A DNA stretch of 26,064 nt from Candidatus Omnitrophota bacterium (GCA_026387255.1 JAPLMA010000059.1:1-26064); one strand, 5' to 3'; counted from the stretch's first letter, positions 12,984 to 20,906 are shown. Notes: generated from the sequence alone by a model not told the origin. Numbers and translations: made by a program.

Positions 12984-14891
12984 TTAGAATTTGTGCATAA
13001 ATATAATCAATAACAAAAGTGTTGAAAAGATATATGCTAGATACAAATGAATGCTGCCCGGCTGCATTCTGCGCATAAACTTAGCAGATTTTAAGACCAA
13101 AGCGATTAAAGGCACATAGATATACTTCTTAAACACCAAAGTCGTATGCGTTTCATAAGCAAATGATTTAACCTGGTAAAATGACTCCCTTACCTTCTGT
13201 GTTTTGCGATAAGGCTGGAGAAAAAAACTAAAAGCTATTCTAAACGGCTTAGAGAAAGCAGTCCCGGTGTATTCATTACGCGAATCTAATTTGTAGTAAC
13301 CGCAATCCCAGGTCTGATAACTTACCGGCTTACCTTTAGCAAATAATCTGTACACAACAAAACCTGCCAATCCCATTACGATTAATACCAGAGCGATCAT
13401 GGGCGTAGAAAGATATATGCTTTTGCCTAGCTCTTTAGCCGGCAGGCCTACCTGCGCAGTTAAAGTAGGATTATACAAAGAGAAACGCATAGTACTTATA
13501 TCAACATTCATCGCCACCGCGGCAACTTTGGCTAATAATTTTATGACCAAACCCGCAGCTATCCCAAAAACAATTACTAGAATAGATAGAAAAAACATGC
13601 CGAAATTCATAGATAAAGGCACTTCTTTGGCGCTTTGCGCATAATTGCTCCGCGGAAGCCCGAGAAAAACCACGCCAAAAGCCTTAACAAAACACGCCGC
13701 AGCCAAGCCACTGGTTAAAGCCAGCATAGAAGCACAAATTCCTAAAAAAAGCCTCGCTCCCCCCGCGGAATTAAGCGCGCCCAAAAAGAATACTTGCAAA
13801 GTCAGCCATTCGCTCACAAAACCATTCAATGGCGGCAAAGCAGAAATTGCCATAGATCCGATTAAAAAATAGAAAGCAGTCTGCGGCATCTTCTTAATTA
13901 AGCCTCCTAATTTTTCAATATCACGCGTCCCGGTAGCTTTATATACGGAACCGGCGCATAAAAATAAAAGCCCTTTAAAAATTGCATGATTTACTAAGTG
14001 GTATAACCCGGCAATCAGAGCAAACGCAGCTAAATATGGCATCTTCATATTCACCAATAACATCGCCAAACCCACCCCCAGTAATATTATTCCCATATTT
14101 TCCACACTCGAGTAAGCAAGTAACCTCTTGATATCGCGTTCCATGAGCGCATAAATCACCCCAACCAAGCAAGTTATCACGGCTAAGATTAAGACCAGGA
14201 CTCCCCACCAAGATGAATTTACACCCAACAAAAATATTACAAACCTAATTATTCCATATATGGCGGTCTTAATCATTACGCCAGACATGATGCTTGAGAT
14301 CTGGCTAGGAGCCTGCGGATGCGCATAAGGCAACCAGACATGCAAAGGAACAATACCGGCTTTTGTTCCAAAACCTACTAAGAGCAACAGAAAAACAATA
14401 TCTTTTGTCGGGCCAGGCATTATCAGGCAAACATTTTTTATCGCCGCAAAATCAAAAGAATGCGCATATTTATGCAAAATCAAAAAAGCCGCAACCAAAA
14501 AAGCCGTTCCGATATGCGTCATGATGATATAAATTGTACCTGCCTGTATTGATTTCTCATGCGTAGTATCAAAAACCACAAGAAAATACGAAACTAAAGA
14601 CATGATTTCCCAAGCGACAAGAAATACTAATACGTTGCCTACAGTCACCACCACACACATAGATAAAACAAAAAGAACCAGCAGAAACCAAAAAAGAGTT
14701 ATTTTAGCAGATGAGTACTCATTTTTTTCCGCCGCAGGCGCCTGCCTGCCGGCAAAGCAGGGATTCGCCTTCGGCGTAAAATAACCGAGTGAGTAAATAG
14801 CTGATGGAAGGGAAACAATGAAGATAACGAAAATAAAAAATAGCGAAAGCGGATCAAATAAAAAAAGTTGTTTGGGTAAAAAATCTAGCAT
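12984..14891 (-). CDS. Ehr antiporter-like membrane subunit (NuoL/HyfB-like), EhrA
   Basis: The 635-residue, first gene of the operon has about 16 membrane helices. Ion-channel residues are visible: glutamate in LVAWEIMSLVSYFLVVF, lysine in GFGTKAGIVPLHVWLPYAHP, and lysine in SGVMIKTAIYGIIRF. ALPPLNGFVSEWLT and the C-terminal KPVSYQTWDCGYYKLDSRNE are typical of HyfB. An unusual loop after the first helix (ANPCFAGRQAPAAEKNEYSS, about residues 42-61) is encoded by a GC-rich palindrome (14730-14776) and interrupts an otherwise ordinary HyfB. ATG at 14891 has no clear Shine-Dalgarno. A stem-loop at 14911-14958 separates it from yajQ. Confidence 0.92.
   Translation of the reverse strand: MLDFLPKQLFLFDPLSLFFIFVIFIVSLPSAIYSLGYFTPKANPCFAGRQAPAAEKNEYSSAKITLFWFLLVLFVLSMCVVVTVGNVLVFLVAWEIMSLVSYFLVVFDTTHEKSIQAGTIYIIMTHIGTAFLVAAFLILHKYAHSFDFAAIKNVCLIMPGPTKDIVFLLLLVGFGTKAGIVPLHVWLPYAHPQAPSQISSIMSGVMIKTAIYGIIRFVIFLLGVNSSWWGVLVLILAVITCLVGVIYALMERDIKRLLAYSSVENMGIILLGVGLAMLLVNMKMPYLAAFALIAGLYHLVNHAIFKGLLFLCAGSVYKATGTRDIEKLGGLIKKMPQTAFYFLIGSMAISALPPLNGFVSEWLTLQVFFLGALNSAGGARLFLGICASMLALTSGLAAACFVKAFGVVFLGLPRSNYAQSAKEVPLSMNFGMFFLSILVIVFGIAAGLVIKLLAKVAAVAMNVDISTMRFSLYNPTLTAQVGLPAKELGKSIYLSTPMIALVLIVMGLAGFVVYRLFAKGKPVSYQTWDCGYYKLDSRNEYTGTAFSKPFRIAFSFFLQPYRKTQKVRESFYQVKSFAYETHTTLVFKKYIYVPLIALVLKSAKFMRRMQPGSIHLYLAYIFSTLLLLIIFMHKF
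14730..14776. repeat. GC-rich nested palindrome inserted in frame in the NuoL/HyfB-like gene
   Basis: Outer arms CGCCGCAGGCG (14730-14740) and CGCCTTCGGCG (14766-14776) pair with one mismatch around an inner CCTGC..GCAGG and TGCCGGCA palindrome. It contributes a Cys/Pro/Ala/Arg loop to the protein and is far GC-richer than its surroundings. The inner part shares CCTGCCGGCAA-GCAG with the element at 22638-22679. Confidence 0.7.
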
Positions 14892-14910
14892 TTAAACTCA
14901 AAAACCTCTA

Positions 14911-14958
14911 TAAAAAGAAAAAACCTTTGTCAGTAGACTATACCACCAGCAAAGGTTT
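14911..14958 (-). terminator. rho-independent terminator between yajQ and the Ehr operon
   Basis: On the minus strand AAACCTTTG (14958-14950), a 20-base loop and CAAAGGTTT (14929-14921) are followed by TTTCTTTTT. It lies about 115 bp after the yajQ stop and 20 bp before the NuoL-like start. It could act as a terminator for yajQ or as an attenuator for the operon. Confidence 0.6.
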
Positions 14959-15072
14959 CTCGTTGTTTTCTTAATCCAGACCCACCTTAAAACTCGGAAC
15001 TACTTTTCTCTAATGATTTATACTACCATTTTCCTAAATAAAATCAAGATAATTTAAAATAACAGCAACTGC

Positions 15073-15567
15073 TTATCGATAATTACCAAACCCCAGCGGA
15101 ATAGGGAAATCTAAACCCCGTAAATGCGCAATCACTTCCTGCAGTTGGTCTTTTTTGGCTGAACTAACCTTAATCTTCTCACCTTCGATTTGAGTTTGCA
15201 CTTTAGCCCCTAAGCCTTTAATTATACCAATTAATTCTTTTGCGCGTTCCTTATCAATCCCCATGCAAATTTCGACACCCTGGCGCAGATAGCCCTCAAA
15301 AGCCTTTTGCGGTTCATCAAATTTGAAAGATTTAACAGAGACTCCTCTTTTTGCCAGGCGCAAAGTTAAGATATCCGTAAGCGCGCGCAACTTAAAATCA
15401 TCATCTGCAATCAAGATAATCTTTCTTTCCTTGCGGTCAAAGGCAATGGAAGCCTTACTATTCTTAAAATCATAACGCTGGCTCAACTCTTTGGTCGCCT
15501 GATTTACTGCGTTATCTACTTCCTGTAAATCAACTTCAGAAACAATATCAAATGAAAAATTAGCCAT
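15073..15567 (-). CDS. yajQ: YajQ family nucleotide-binding protein
   Basis: The 164-residue protein matches YajQ throughout. It has the N-terminal FSFDIVSEVDLQEVDNAVNQ, YDFKNSKASI, the second-half strand-helix repeat, and the C-terminal LRGLDFPIPLGFGNYR, close to the usual LQxxDFPIPLQFxNFR. YajQ has two ferredoxin-like folds; homologues bind cyclic di-GMP in Xanthomonas and act with a transcription factor, and other members bind nucleic acid. AGAGAGGG gives a good ribosome site for ATG 15567. With three PilZ proteins in this window, c-di-GMP signalling is a recurring theme, although a direct link is inference. Confidence 0.93.
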   Translation of the reverse strand: MANFSFDIVSEVDLQEVDNAVNQATKELSQRYDFKNSKASIAFDRKERKIILIADDDFKLRALTDILTLRLAKRGVSVKSFKFDEPQKAFEGYLRQGVEICMGIDKERAKELIGIIKGLGAKVQTQIEGEKIKVSSAKKDQLQEVIAHLRGLDFPIPLGFGNYR

Positions 15568-15648
15568 ATCTTCCCTCTCTAGATAATGCTAGTATAAAAC
15601 AAAGAATCGATACATTTAATTATATATACCCAACCATACTTCTTTACT

Positions 15649-16167
15649 TTATCTTTTTTTATATAAACCTATTAATTCTGCCTGATCCAGTACGTGACCG
15701 GACATTGCACTTTCAAGCGAAGACTTATTTATTCCCTCATCTAAATTAAATATTTTATCCAAAGCATAAATTTTAAAGAAATAACGATGGACGCCAGAAG
15801 GCGGACATGGACTTACATAACTTATTCCTCCTGCATCATTACTGCCTTGTTTACCAGGTACGCTATTTTCCTCAATACGGCCAATAACCGGGATATCATA
15901 AACAACCCAATGCACAAAATTACCGCTGGGGGCATCCGGATCATCCATAAACAAAACTAAACTTTTAGCTGCCGGAGGTATATCGGTAATAATTAAAGCT
16001 GGATTTACGCCTTGCCCCTGACAAGTAAATTTTGCGGGAATAGATTGACTATTTTTAAATTCCGGGCTGGTTATTTTCATTGCTAAACTCACCTCCGTCT
16101 TAACAAGCAAAAAAATAGTTAGGTAGCTGAGTATCATAAAAAATTTCTTGGGAAGAATTTTTTGCAT
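15649..16167 (-). CDS. YbhB/YbcL family (PEBP, Raf kinase inhibitor-like) protein, secreted
   Basis: The 172-residue product has an N-terminal signal peptide (basic MQKILPKKFF, then ILSYLTIFLLVKTEVSLA). The phosphatidylethanolamine-binding fold follows, with the ligand-pocket motif DDPDAPSGNFVHWVVYDIP and the SPCPPSGVHRYFFKIYALD segment. Bacterial members are of unsettled function. A consensus TATAAT box lies only 5 bases before the ATG, which suggests a leaderless or very short-leader transcript; no Shine-Dalgarno is seen. A 13-bp stem-loop separates it from the upstream Pro-Gly repeat gene. Confidence 0.9.
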   Translation of the reverse strand: MQKILPKKFFMILSYLTIFLLVKTEVSLAMKITSPEFKNSQSIPAKFTCQGQGVNPALIITDIPPAAKSLVLFMDDPDAPSGNFVHWVVYDIPVIGRIEENSVPGKQGSNDAGGISYVSPCPPSGVHRYFFKIYALDKIFNLDEGINKSSLESAMSGHVLDQAELIGLYKKR

Positions 16168-16172
16168 ATATA

Positions 16173-16178
16173 ATTATA
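16173..16178 (-). promoter_or_regulatory. -10 box TATAAT directly before the PEBP-family gene
   Basis: TATAAT on the minus strand ends 5 bases before the ATG at 16167. No good -35 box is found at 16-18 bp, so the call rests on the perfect -10 hexamer and position. Confidence 0.35.
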
Positions 16179-16209
16179 CTGCGTTATTCTTTAAAAATCC
16201 ATAGCAAGT

Positions 16210-16248
16210 AGAAACCCTCTGCGATAAATTTAATTGCAGAGGGTTTCT
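16210..16248. terminator. 13-bp perfect stem-loop, probable terminator
   Basis: AGAAACCCTCTGC (16210-16222) pairs exactly with 16236-16248 around a 13-base AT-rich loop. It lies 13 bp after the stop of the Pro-Gly repeat gene, so it probably ends that transcript, although no U-run follows on the minus strand. Confidence 0.5.
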
Positions 16249-16261
16249 AAATTTTTAAGTT

Positions 16262-16951
16262 TTACTTCCGATTACCACCGGCTTTGGGGCCACCCCTAGG
16301 TCCAGGAGGATTAACTATTCCCGGTCTATTAGGGCTTGCACCTGGTCCGCCTTGTGGGCCGGGCTTATTTTCCCAGTTTGTTCCGGCTCCGCCTTTAGGT
16401 CCTGGAGGATTGTTGTCGCGGTCAAGTCTTGGCTTTACATTCGGACTAGTACCTGGCCCACCCATTGGTCCGGGAGGATTTTCCCAGTTTGTTCCTGGCC
16501 CACCCATTGGTCCCGGAGGATTATTGCCACCTGCTTGCTGGGCTTGTTGAAGATCATTTTTTAATTCCTGCTTAGCTGCCTGCATCGCCTGCTTATCTTG
16601 CTGCATCCCCTGCACATTTTCTTGATGCATTGCTCTTAGTTCTTCTTTAAGTTGAGTAGCTGTCTGCAAATCATTTGCTTGTAATGCATCTAGAATCCGC
16701 TGCCTCAATTGGTTCTCTTCCCCTCTCGCCGCTTCCATATTACCTTTGATCTCTTTTCTTTGCTCTTGTAGCTGCTGACGATCATCAATAAATTGCTGTT
16801 TGGATCCGGCATCAGAAGATTCCTGCTGATCTTCAATATTAGCCGCAACTTCTGCTTGTGCAACCGCTCCTTCTTCAGCAACTACAGTACCAACTTTGAA
16901 TAAAGAGAAGCATAAAAACAAACTACCAAACGCTACTATTACTTTTCTCAT
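16262..16951 (-). CDS. secreted coiled-coil protein with C-terminal Pro-Gly (PPGPxGG) repeats
   Basis: ATG at 16951 is chosen because the upstream in-frame ATG at 16966 overlaps the AAAGGGGG ribosome site. A signal peptide (RKVIVAFGSLFLCFSLFKVGTVVA) leads to a Glu/Gln-rich helical region (DRQQLQEQRKEIKGNMEAA ... QQDKQAMQAAKQELKNDL) likely to form coiled coil. The last ~85 residues contain five units of the form N-x-PGP-x-GG-x-G. They are collagen-like in composition, but without a strict Gly-X-Y period. I do not recognise a named family. A surface or periplasmic structural role is plausible but unproven. Confidence 0.8.
   Translation of the reverse strand: MRKVIVAFGSLFLCFSLFKVGTVVAEEGAVAQAEVAANIEDQQESSDAGSKQQFIDDRQQLQEQRKEIKGNMEAARGEENQLRQRILDALQANDLQTATQLKEELRAMHQENVQGMQQDKQAMQAAKQELKNDLQQAQQAGGNNPPGPMGGPGTNWENPPGPMGGPGTSPNVKPRLDRDNNPPGPKGGAGTNWENKPGPQGGPGASPNRPGIVNPPGPRGGPKAGGNRK
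16270..16530. repeat. coding tandem repeats (about 45-nt units) of the Pro-Gly protein
   Basis: Units containing CCCATTGGTCC(C/G)GGAGGATT and TTCCCAGTTTGTTCC recur. Two units near 16455-16525 are almost identical and the others are more diverged. They encode the PPGPxGGxGTNWE segments. The region is therefore liable to copy-number change. Confidence 0.65.
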
Positions 16952-16983
16952 CAATCCCCCTTTCATAATGCTACCTTGGTTGA

Positions 16984-17562
16984 TTAATAATTTTCAGCTA
17001 AAACCTCAAAATAAGCCTGCGGATGTTTACAAGTTGGGCATTCTTTAGGAGCTTCAACGCCATCAATAACATAGCCACAATTAATACAATGCCATTTTAC
17101 AGTTGTTTTCTTCTTAAATACCTCGCTATTACCAACGTTATTAATTAACTTGCGATAACGTGCCTCATGGAACTTCTCAACCTTAGCCACCTGCTCAAAA
17201 GAACGCGCTACTTCAAGGAATCCTTCATCTTTGGCAGTCTTGGCAAAATCCGCATACAGCGTGGTCCACTCCATATTTTCTCCAACAGCAGCCTCTGTTA
17301 AATTAGCCTTTGTGTCACTAATTACCCCAGCCGGATAGATAGCAGTAATCTCTACATCCCCACCCTCCAGGTGCTTAAAAAATATTTTAGCGTGTTCCTT
17401 TTCATTCTCCGCGGTTTCAATAAAAATATTAGCAATCTGCTCAAAACCTGCTTTTTTCGCAACCGAAGAAAAGTAAGTATAGCGATTGCGCGCCTGTGAC
17501 TCACCAGCAAATGCCTTTAATAAATTCTGTTCAGTCCTTGTACCTTTAATTGATTTGCTCAT
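16984..17562 (-). CDS. rubrerythrin
   Basis: The product is about 192 residues, with an N-terminal four-helix di-iron domain and a C-terminal rubredoxin-like domain. Iron ligands lie in AFAGESQARNRYTYF, ETAENEKEHAKIFF and VEKFHEARYRKL. The rubredoxin-like domain has CINCG and CPTCKHP and binds one iron. Rubrerythrins reduce hydrogen peroxide in anaerobes. I chose ATG at 17562 because AAGGAG lies 7 bases upstream; a longer frame from 17613 would run into gpmA and adds a non-homologous basic head. It follows gpmA by 16 bp and is probably cotranscribed. Confidence 0.93.
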   Translation of the reverse strand: MSKSIKGTRTEQNLLKAFAGESQARNRYTYFSSVAKKAGFEQIANIFIETAENEKEHAKIFFKHLEGGDVEITAIYPAGVISDTKANLTEAAVGENMEWTTLYADFAKTAKDEGFLEVARSFEQVAKVEKFHEARYRKLINNVGNSEVFKKKTTVKWHCINCGYVIDGVEAPKECPTCKHPQAYFEVLAENY

Positions 17563-17578
17563 GATTAAACTCCTTGTT

Positions 17579-18325
17579 TTACTTTGCTTTACCCTGATTC
17601 GCCACCGCAGCAATAGCCCTCTTTACTGCTTCCGGGTCACCTAAATAATAACTTTTTATTGGTTTTAAACTATCATCTAACTCATAAACTAAAGGCATAC
17701 CGGTTGGAATATTCAAATTAACAATCTTTTCATCGGAAATATCATCCAGATGTTTAACTAAAGCACGCAAAGAATTTCCATGCGCAACAATGATCAGGCG
17801 TTTACCGTTTTTAACCGCCGGAGCAATCACCTCATGCCAATAAGGTAGGAACCGGGCCACTGTATCTTTCAAACATTCTGTTAAAGGTAAATCACTTAAA
17901 GCAAGATCTTTGTAACGCGCGTCATTACCCGGATAACGTGAATCATTTTTATCTAATGCCATCGGAGGAATATCATAACTTCTCCTCCAAATAAGCACCT
18001 GTTCTTCTCCATATTTTGCCGCAGTCTCAGCTTTATTTAACCCCTGCAACGCTCCATAGTGCCTTTCATTAAGCCGCCAAGAATTATATACCGGTACCCA
18101 CATTAAATCCATTTCATCCAAAGTTAGCCAAAGAGTACGAATTGCCCTTTTTAGAACAGATGTATAAGCCAGATCAAAAACAAAACCTTCTTTTTTAAGC
18201 ACCGCGCCTGCTTTTTTGGCTTCTTGCAATCCTCTTTCTGATAAATCAACATCTGTCCAGCCAGTGAAACGGTTTTCTTTATTCCAAATGCTTTCTCCAT
18301 GCCGCAGTAAAACTAACTTCTTCAT
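17579..18325 (-). CDS. gpmA: 2,3-bisphosphoglycerate-dependent phosphoglycerate mutase
   Basis: The 248-residue enzyme interconverts 3- and 2-phosphoglycerate in glycolysis. It has the catalytic LVLLRHGESIWN (His9 is phosphorylated), FTGWTDVDLSERG, WRLNERHYGALQGLNK with the catalytic Glu, and the second His in IVAHGNSLRALVKHL. Length and motifs match GpmA throughout, including NLNIPTGMPLVYEL. AGGAGG precedes ATG 18325. It shares a minus-strand unit with rubrerythrin. A short GC-rich hairpin lies between it and the upstream DHp-like gene. Confidence 0.95.
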   Translation of the reverse strand: MKKLVLLRHGESIWNKENRFTGWTDVDLSERGLQEAKKAGAVLKKEGFVFDLAYTSVLKRAIRTLWLTLDEMDLMWVPVYNSWRLNERHYGALQGLNKAETAAKYGEEQVLIWRRSYDIPPMALDKNDSRYPGNDARYKDLALSDLPLTECLKDTVARFLPYWHEVIAPAVKNGKRLIIVAHGNSLRALVKHLDDISDEKIVNLNIPTGMPLVYELDDSLKPIKSYYLGDPEAVKRAIAAVANQGKAK

Positions 18326-18355
18326 TAAAACCTCCTATTTCCTGCCCTGGCGGAA

Positions 18356-18371
18356 TCCCGCTACAGCGGGA
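18356..18371. repeat. short GC hairpin TCCCGCT-AC-AGCGGGA, REP-like
   Basis: Perfect 7-bp arms flank a 2-base centre, preceded by CCCTGGCGGAA. It lies in the 63-bp gap between two minus-strand genes. Local GC is high compared with the surroundings, so it resembles a small dispersed palindrome rather than a classical terminator. Confidence 0.45.
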
Positions 18372-18388
18372 AACTTTTTATTTTAAAA

Positions 18389-18937
18389 CTATTTCGATTT
18401 ACTTAAATCAATCATCCGGGTATCCCCATGGATGGTGATTAATTCAGCCTTGGTTAATTTCGACATCTTATCCGTAACTTCACGGATTTTTTGAAAATTA
18501 CTGCGCATCGTCGCAAGACGATTATGAACTTTTTCGCCAACCTCCAAATGCCTGATTTCTAAATCAAGCATTTCAAGGTTCCCACTGATCACCAAAAGCG
18601 GGTTATTCACCTGATCCCCTAAAGCCAACACTGTCTCAGTAATCGCTGCTAAACGATTCTTTTCGATTAACTCTTGCTGCATGCTCAAGATCTTTTGATT
18701 ATCATCAATTAATTTAAAAGTTACCGACATCAACATTTTTCTGCCGACCACTATCCCCATAATAAAAACGCCGATGGTCGCCATGACGATATAACCGACT
18801 TCACCGATTAAGGCATTAAAATTAGCCAACTTTCCCACGACTAGATAAATAAATACAAGTAAAGGTATAACGCCAACAAGGCTTATCGCGCGATTAAAAT
18901 CATTTCTGATATTACAGGTGAGTTGTTTTACTTCCAT
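18389..18937 (-). CDS. membrane protein with histidine-kinase dimerisation-like domain lacking His and ATPase domain
   Basis: The 182-residue product has two membrane helices (about 20-36 and 48-66). A helix then leads into NRLAAITETVLALGDQVNNPLLVISGN. This resembles the HisKA H-box (usually A-H-E-I-N-N-P-L) but with Asp108 at the phospho-acceptor position. After two helices the protein ends (MIDLSKSK); no N, G1 or G2 boxes of an ATPase domain exist. It may be a dimerisation scaffold or pseudo-kinase. It overlaps the DUF2062 gene by 26 bases on the same strand, so the two are coupled. Confidence 0.7.
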   Translation of the reverse strand: MEVKQLTCNIRNDFNRAISLVGVIPLLVFIYLVVGKLANFNALIGEVGYIVMATIGVFIMGIVVGRKMLMSVTFKLIDDNQKILSMQQELIEKNRLAAITETVLALGDQVNNPLLVISGNLEMLDLEIRHLEVGEKVHNRLATMRSNFQKIREVTDKMSKLTKAELITIHGDTRMIDLSKSK

Positions 18938-19394
18938 GAGTATTCCTCCTGATTATTAGCAGGGTTAGAAAATAGCTAATTATTCCTAGAAACAAACCGA
19001 TGATTAGATATCCGGTAATAACTGGCATAAGCACTTCATGAAAAGAAAGCCTGAAGAATTTAATCCAGTGAAAATCTTGCATTAAACCTTGCGCTTTCTG
19101 GCACACTGCTTGCCAATGCAAATTTAGTATAACAGAACCCAATTTTATTGCCAAGATAAAAGTTACCAGGCTTAACCAGGTATTCGTAAGTATACTACCC
19201 AATAAAGCCGCTGCCCGGTTAGCTCGAAAAATCAATGCCAAAAATAGCGCCGCAGCTGGCCCAGTTCCAGGTATAAGCCCAGTAAACACACCCAGGCCTA
19301 TACCCAAGGCTATTTTTTGCGCAGAATCGTTAATACGAAAAAATTTGGCAAAAACAAAATTTATAATTTTCTTAAAAAACGCCTCTTTAGGCAT
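18912..19394 (-). CDS. DUF2062 domain membrane protein
   Basis: The 160-residue protein has an amphipathic N-terminus (KKIINFVFAKFFRINDSAQK). The DUF2062 hallmark follows: ALGIGLGVFTGLIPGTGPAAALFLALIF, with two glycine-rich membrane helices, then LLGSILTNTWLS and two more hydrophobic helices (residues about 78-92 and 118-147). The family is of unknown function and sits in the inner membrane, often near lipid or polysaccharide genes. It is coupled to the DHp-like gene downstream, and its ATG follows the radical SAM gene by 6 bp. Confidence 0.85.
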   Translation of the reverse strand: MPKEAFFKKIINFVFAKFFRINDSAQKIALGIGLGVFTGLIPGTGPAAALFLALIFRANRAAALLGSILTNTWLSLVTFILAIKLGSVILNLHWQAVCQKAQGLMQDFHWIKFFRLSFHEVLMPVITGYLIIGLFLGIISYFLTLLIIRRNTHGSKTTHL

Positions 19395-19400
19395 ATTTAA

Positions 19401-20375
19401 TTACTGGTCGTCAAAAGTAGGCTTAATATTTACTCCGGCAAAACGCTCTGCGCCATATGACTCCTGAATCCAGCCATTAGATAAATTATACTTCTTTAAA
19501 ATATTTTTAGCCTCCTCATACTCCCGGGCTTTTAAACGACGGCTAATCTCAAGGTAATCTGAGGCCTGATAATAGGGGAGATACTGGCTCATTAAACTAA
19601 CGTAAGTATCCTCGGAAATTTCTTGAGCAATAAACTGCATTATCTTGTCTGTACCTGAACACTGATTCGGAAGTACTAAATGCCTGATAATTAACCCTCT
19701 TTTCATTAATCCTGCCTGGTCAAATTCCGCCTCTTTAACCTGCCGATACATCTCTTTAATTGCCACTCGGTTGCATTGCGGATAATCAATGGCCTTAGAT
19801 AATCTTTGCGAAATTGCGCTATCCGCATAACGCATGTCCGCTAGATATATATCAACAATTCCATCGAGTAACTCAATAGTTGAGGCTAACTCATAACCAC
19901 TAGTATTATAAACTAGAGGTATTCTAAGCCCTTGCACAACAGCTAACTCCAAACTCAAAAGAATTTGTGGTAAAATATGCGTAGGAGTAACTAAGTTAAT
20001 ATTGTGGCAACCTAAACTCTGTAAATCTAGCATAAGCTTTGCGAGCTGATCAATCGTGTACTCAATTCCTTTACCTAACTGGCTAAACTCATAATTCTGA
20101 CAATAAACACAACCCATATTGCAATGGCTAAAAAATATCGTCCCCGAACCATTTTTTCCTGAAATAGGTGGCTCTTCTCCATGATGCGCCATAAAACTAT
20201 AAACTTTAGCCAATGCTTTAGTTTTACAGAAACCAATCTTATTCTCTAAACGGTTAACCGAACATAATCGCGGACAGATCATACATGACTGCAATAAATC
20301 AAAAAGCGCACTCGCTACTTTTCTTAATTTTCCGCTTTTAGCTGCTTTAAGATATACTGGATAATCTGTCATCAT
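19401..20375 (-). CDS. radical SAM protein, PflX/PflA-like (COG1313)
   Basis: The 324-residue protein has the SAM-binding [4Fe-4S] motif CNMGCVYCQN (Cys85/89/92). An N-terminal four-cysteine set (Cys31, 34, 38, 50: CMICPRLCSV ... GFC) could hold another metal site. HHGEEPPISGKNGSGTIFF precedes the radical SAM strand, as in pyruvate-formate-lyase-activating-enzyme relatives of the PflX group. The substrate of these enzymes is not established; no glycyl radical enzyme is encoded nearby. It is followed, 6 bp downstream, by the DUF2062 gene. No Shine-Dalgarno is clear before the tandem ATG ATG start. Confidence 0.88.
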   Translation of the reverse strand: MMTDYPVYLKAAKSGKLRKVASALFDLLQSCMICPRLCSVNRLENKIGFCKTKALAKVYSFMAHHGEEPPISGKNGSGTIFFSHCNMGCVYCQNYEFSQLGKGIEYTIDQLAKLMLDLQSLGCHNINLVTPTHILPQILLSLELAVVQGLRIPLVYNTSGYELASTIELLDGIVDIYLADMRYADSAISQRLSKAIDYPQCNRVAIKEMYRQVKEAEFDQAGLMKRGLIIRHLVLPNQCSGTDKIMQFIAQEISEDTYVSLMSQYLPYYQASDYLEISRRLKAREYEEAKNILKKYNLSNGWIQESYGAERFAGVNIKPTFDDQ

Positions 20376-20393
20376 ATAATTAACGCGCCTGTT

Positions 20394-20906
20394 TTATGGC
20401 GCATAAAGGGCCCTGATTTGATTAAAAATATCAATATATTCTTTACTCCGATAATCCGGATAGCTCCAATCATTAGGAAAAAATGAATTGCCTCGATAGG
20501 TTAGAGCCACCTCGGCAAAAATCCCTTTATGTAAATAGATTCTGTGCGCGTAATCTTTAGTAGAAGCCAAAATAAGCTTAGCCTTATCTAGATAACCAGG
20601 ATCAATATTGATTAAACGACTTGACGCGTTTAGAAATTTAGATTCTAACCTATTGGCATAGAGCTTAATTCGGTAAAGCTCACTCATGGGAATTAGCTTG
20701 CTAAAGCTAACAAATTTCCTTTTTAAGCCATTCCCCATCTCTGGCTCATAGTAATCCGTACAATTAAAATCAAGCACGCCTGACTCAAAATCAATTTTGC
20801 CGAATGCCAACTTTAGTTTATTTCTGGCTTGCATAAAAATAGCTTCATCATGATAGATGAAGCCAAAGATAAGCTTTACTGGATTATATTTTCTTACTTT
20901 TCCCAA
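20394..20906 (-). CDS. DUF4416 family protein
   Basis: The 170-residue protein shows the conserved DUF4416 order. It opens PVKLIFGFIYHDEAIF, then FDFESGVLDFNCTDYYEPEMG-like residues with the TDYYExEMG core, then KRKFVSFSKLI, NIDPGYLDKAKLILASTKDY, and ending FPNDWSYPDYRSKEYIDIFNQIR. Family function is unknown; the invariant TDYYE and NIDPGY motifs look like an active or binding site. It is predicted cytosolic. It lies 18 bp upstream of the radical SAM gene on the same strand. Confidence 0.9.
   Translation of the reverse strand: MGKVRKYNPVKLIFGFIYHDEAIFMQARNKLKLAFGKIDFESGVLDFNCTDYYEPEMGNGLKRKFVSFSKLIPMSELYRIKLYANRLESKFLNASSRLINIDPGYLDKAKLILASTKDYAHRIYLHKGIFAEVALTYRGNSFFPNDWSYPDYRSKEYIDIFNQIRALYAP

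Noticed and set aside
16275..16530. CRISPR-like array
   Set aside because: The repeats are in frame within a protein gene, encode PPGPxGG units and have no unique spacers of regular length.
16284..16550. Plus-strand open frames rich in Gly and Pro
   Set aside because: They are the complement of the Pro-Gly repeats, which read open on both strands because of composition.
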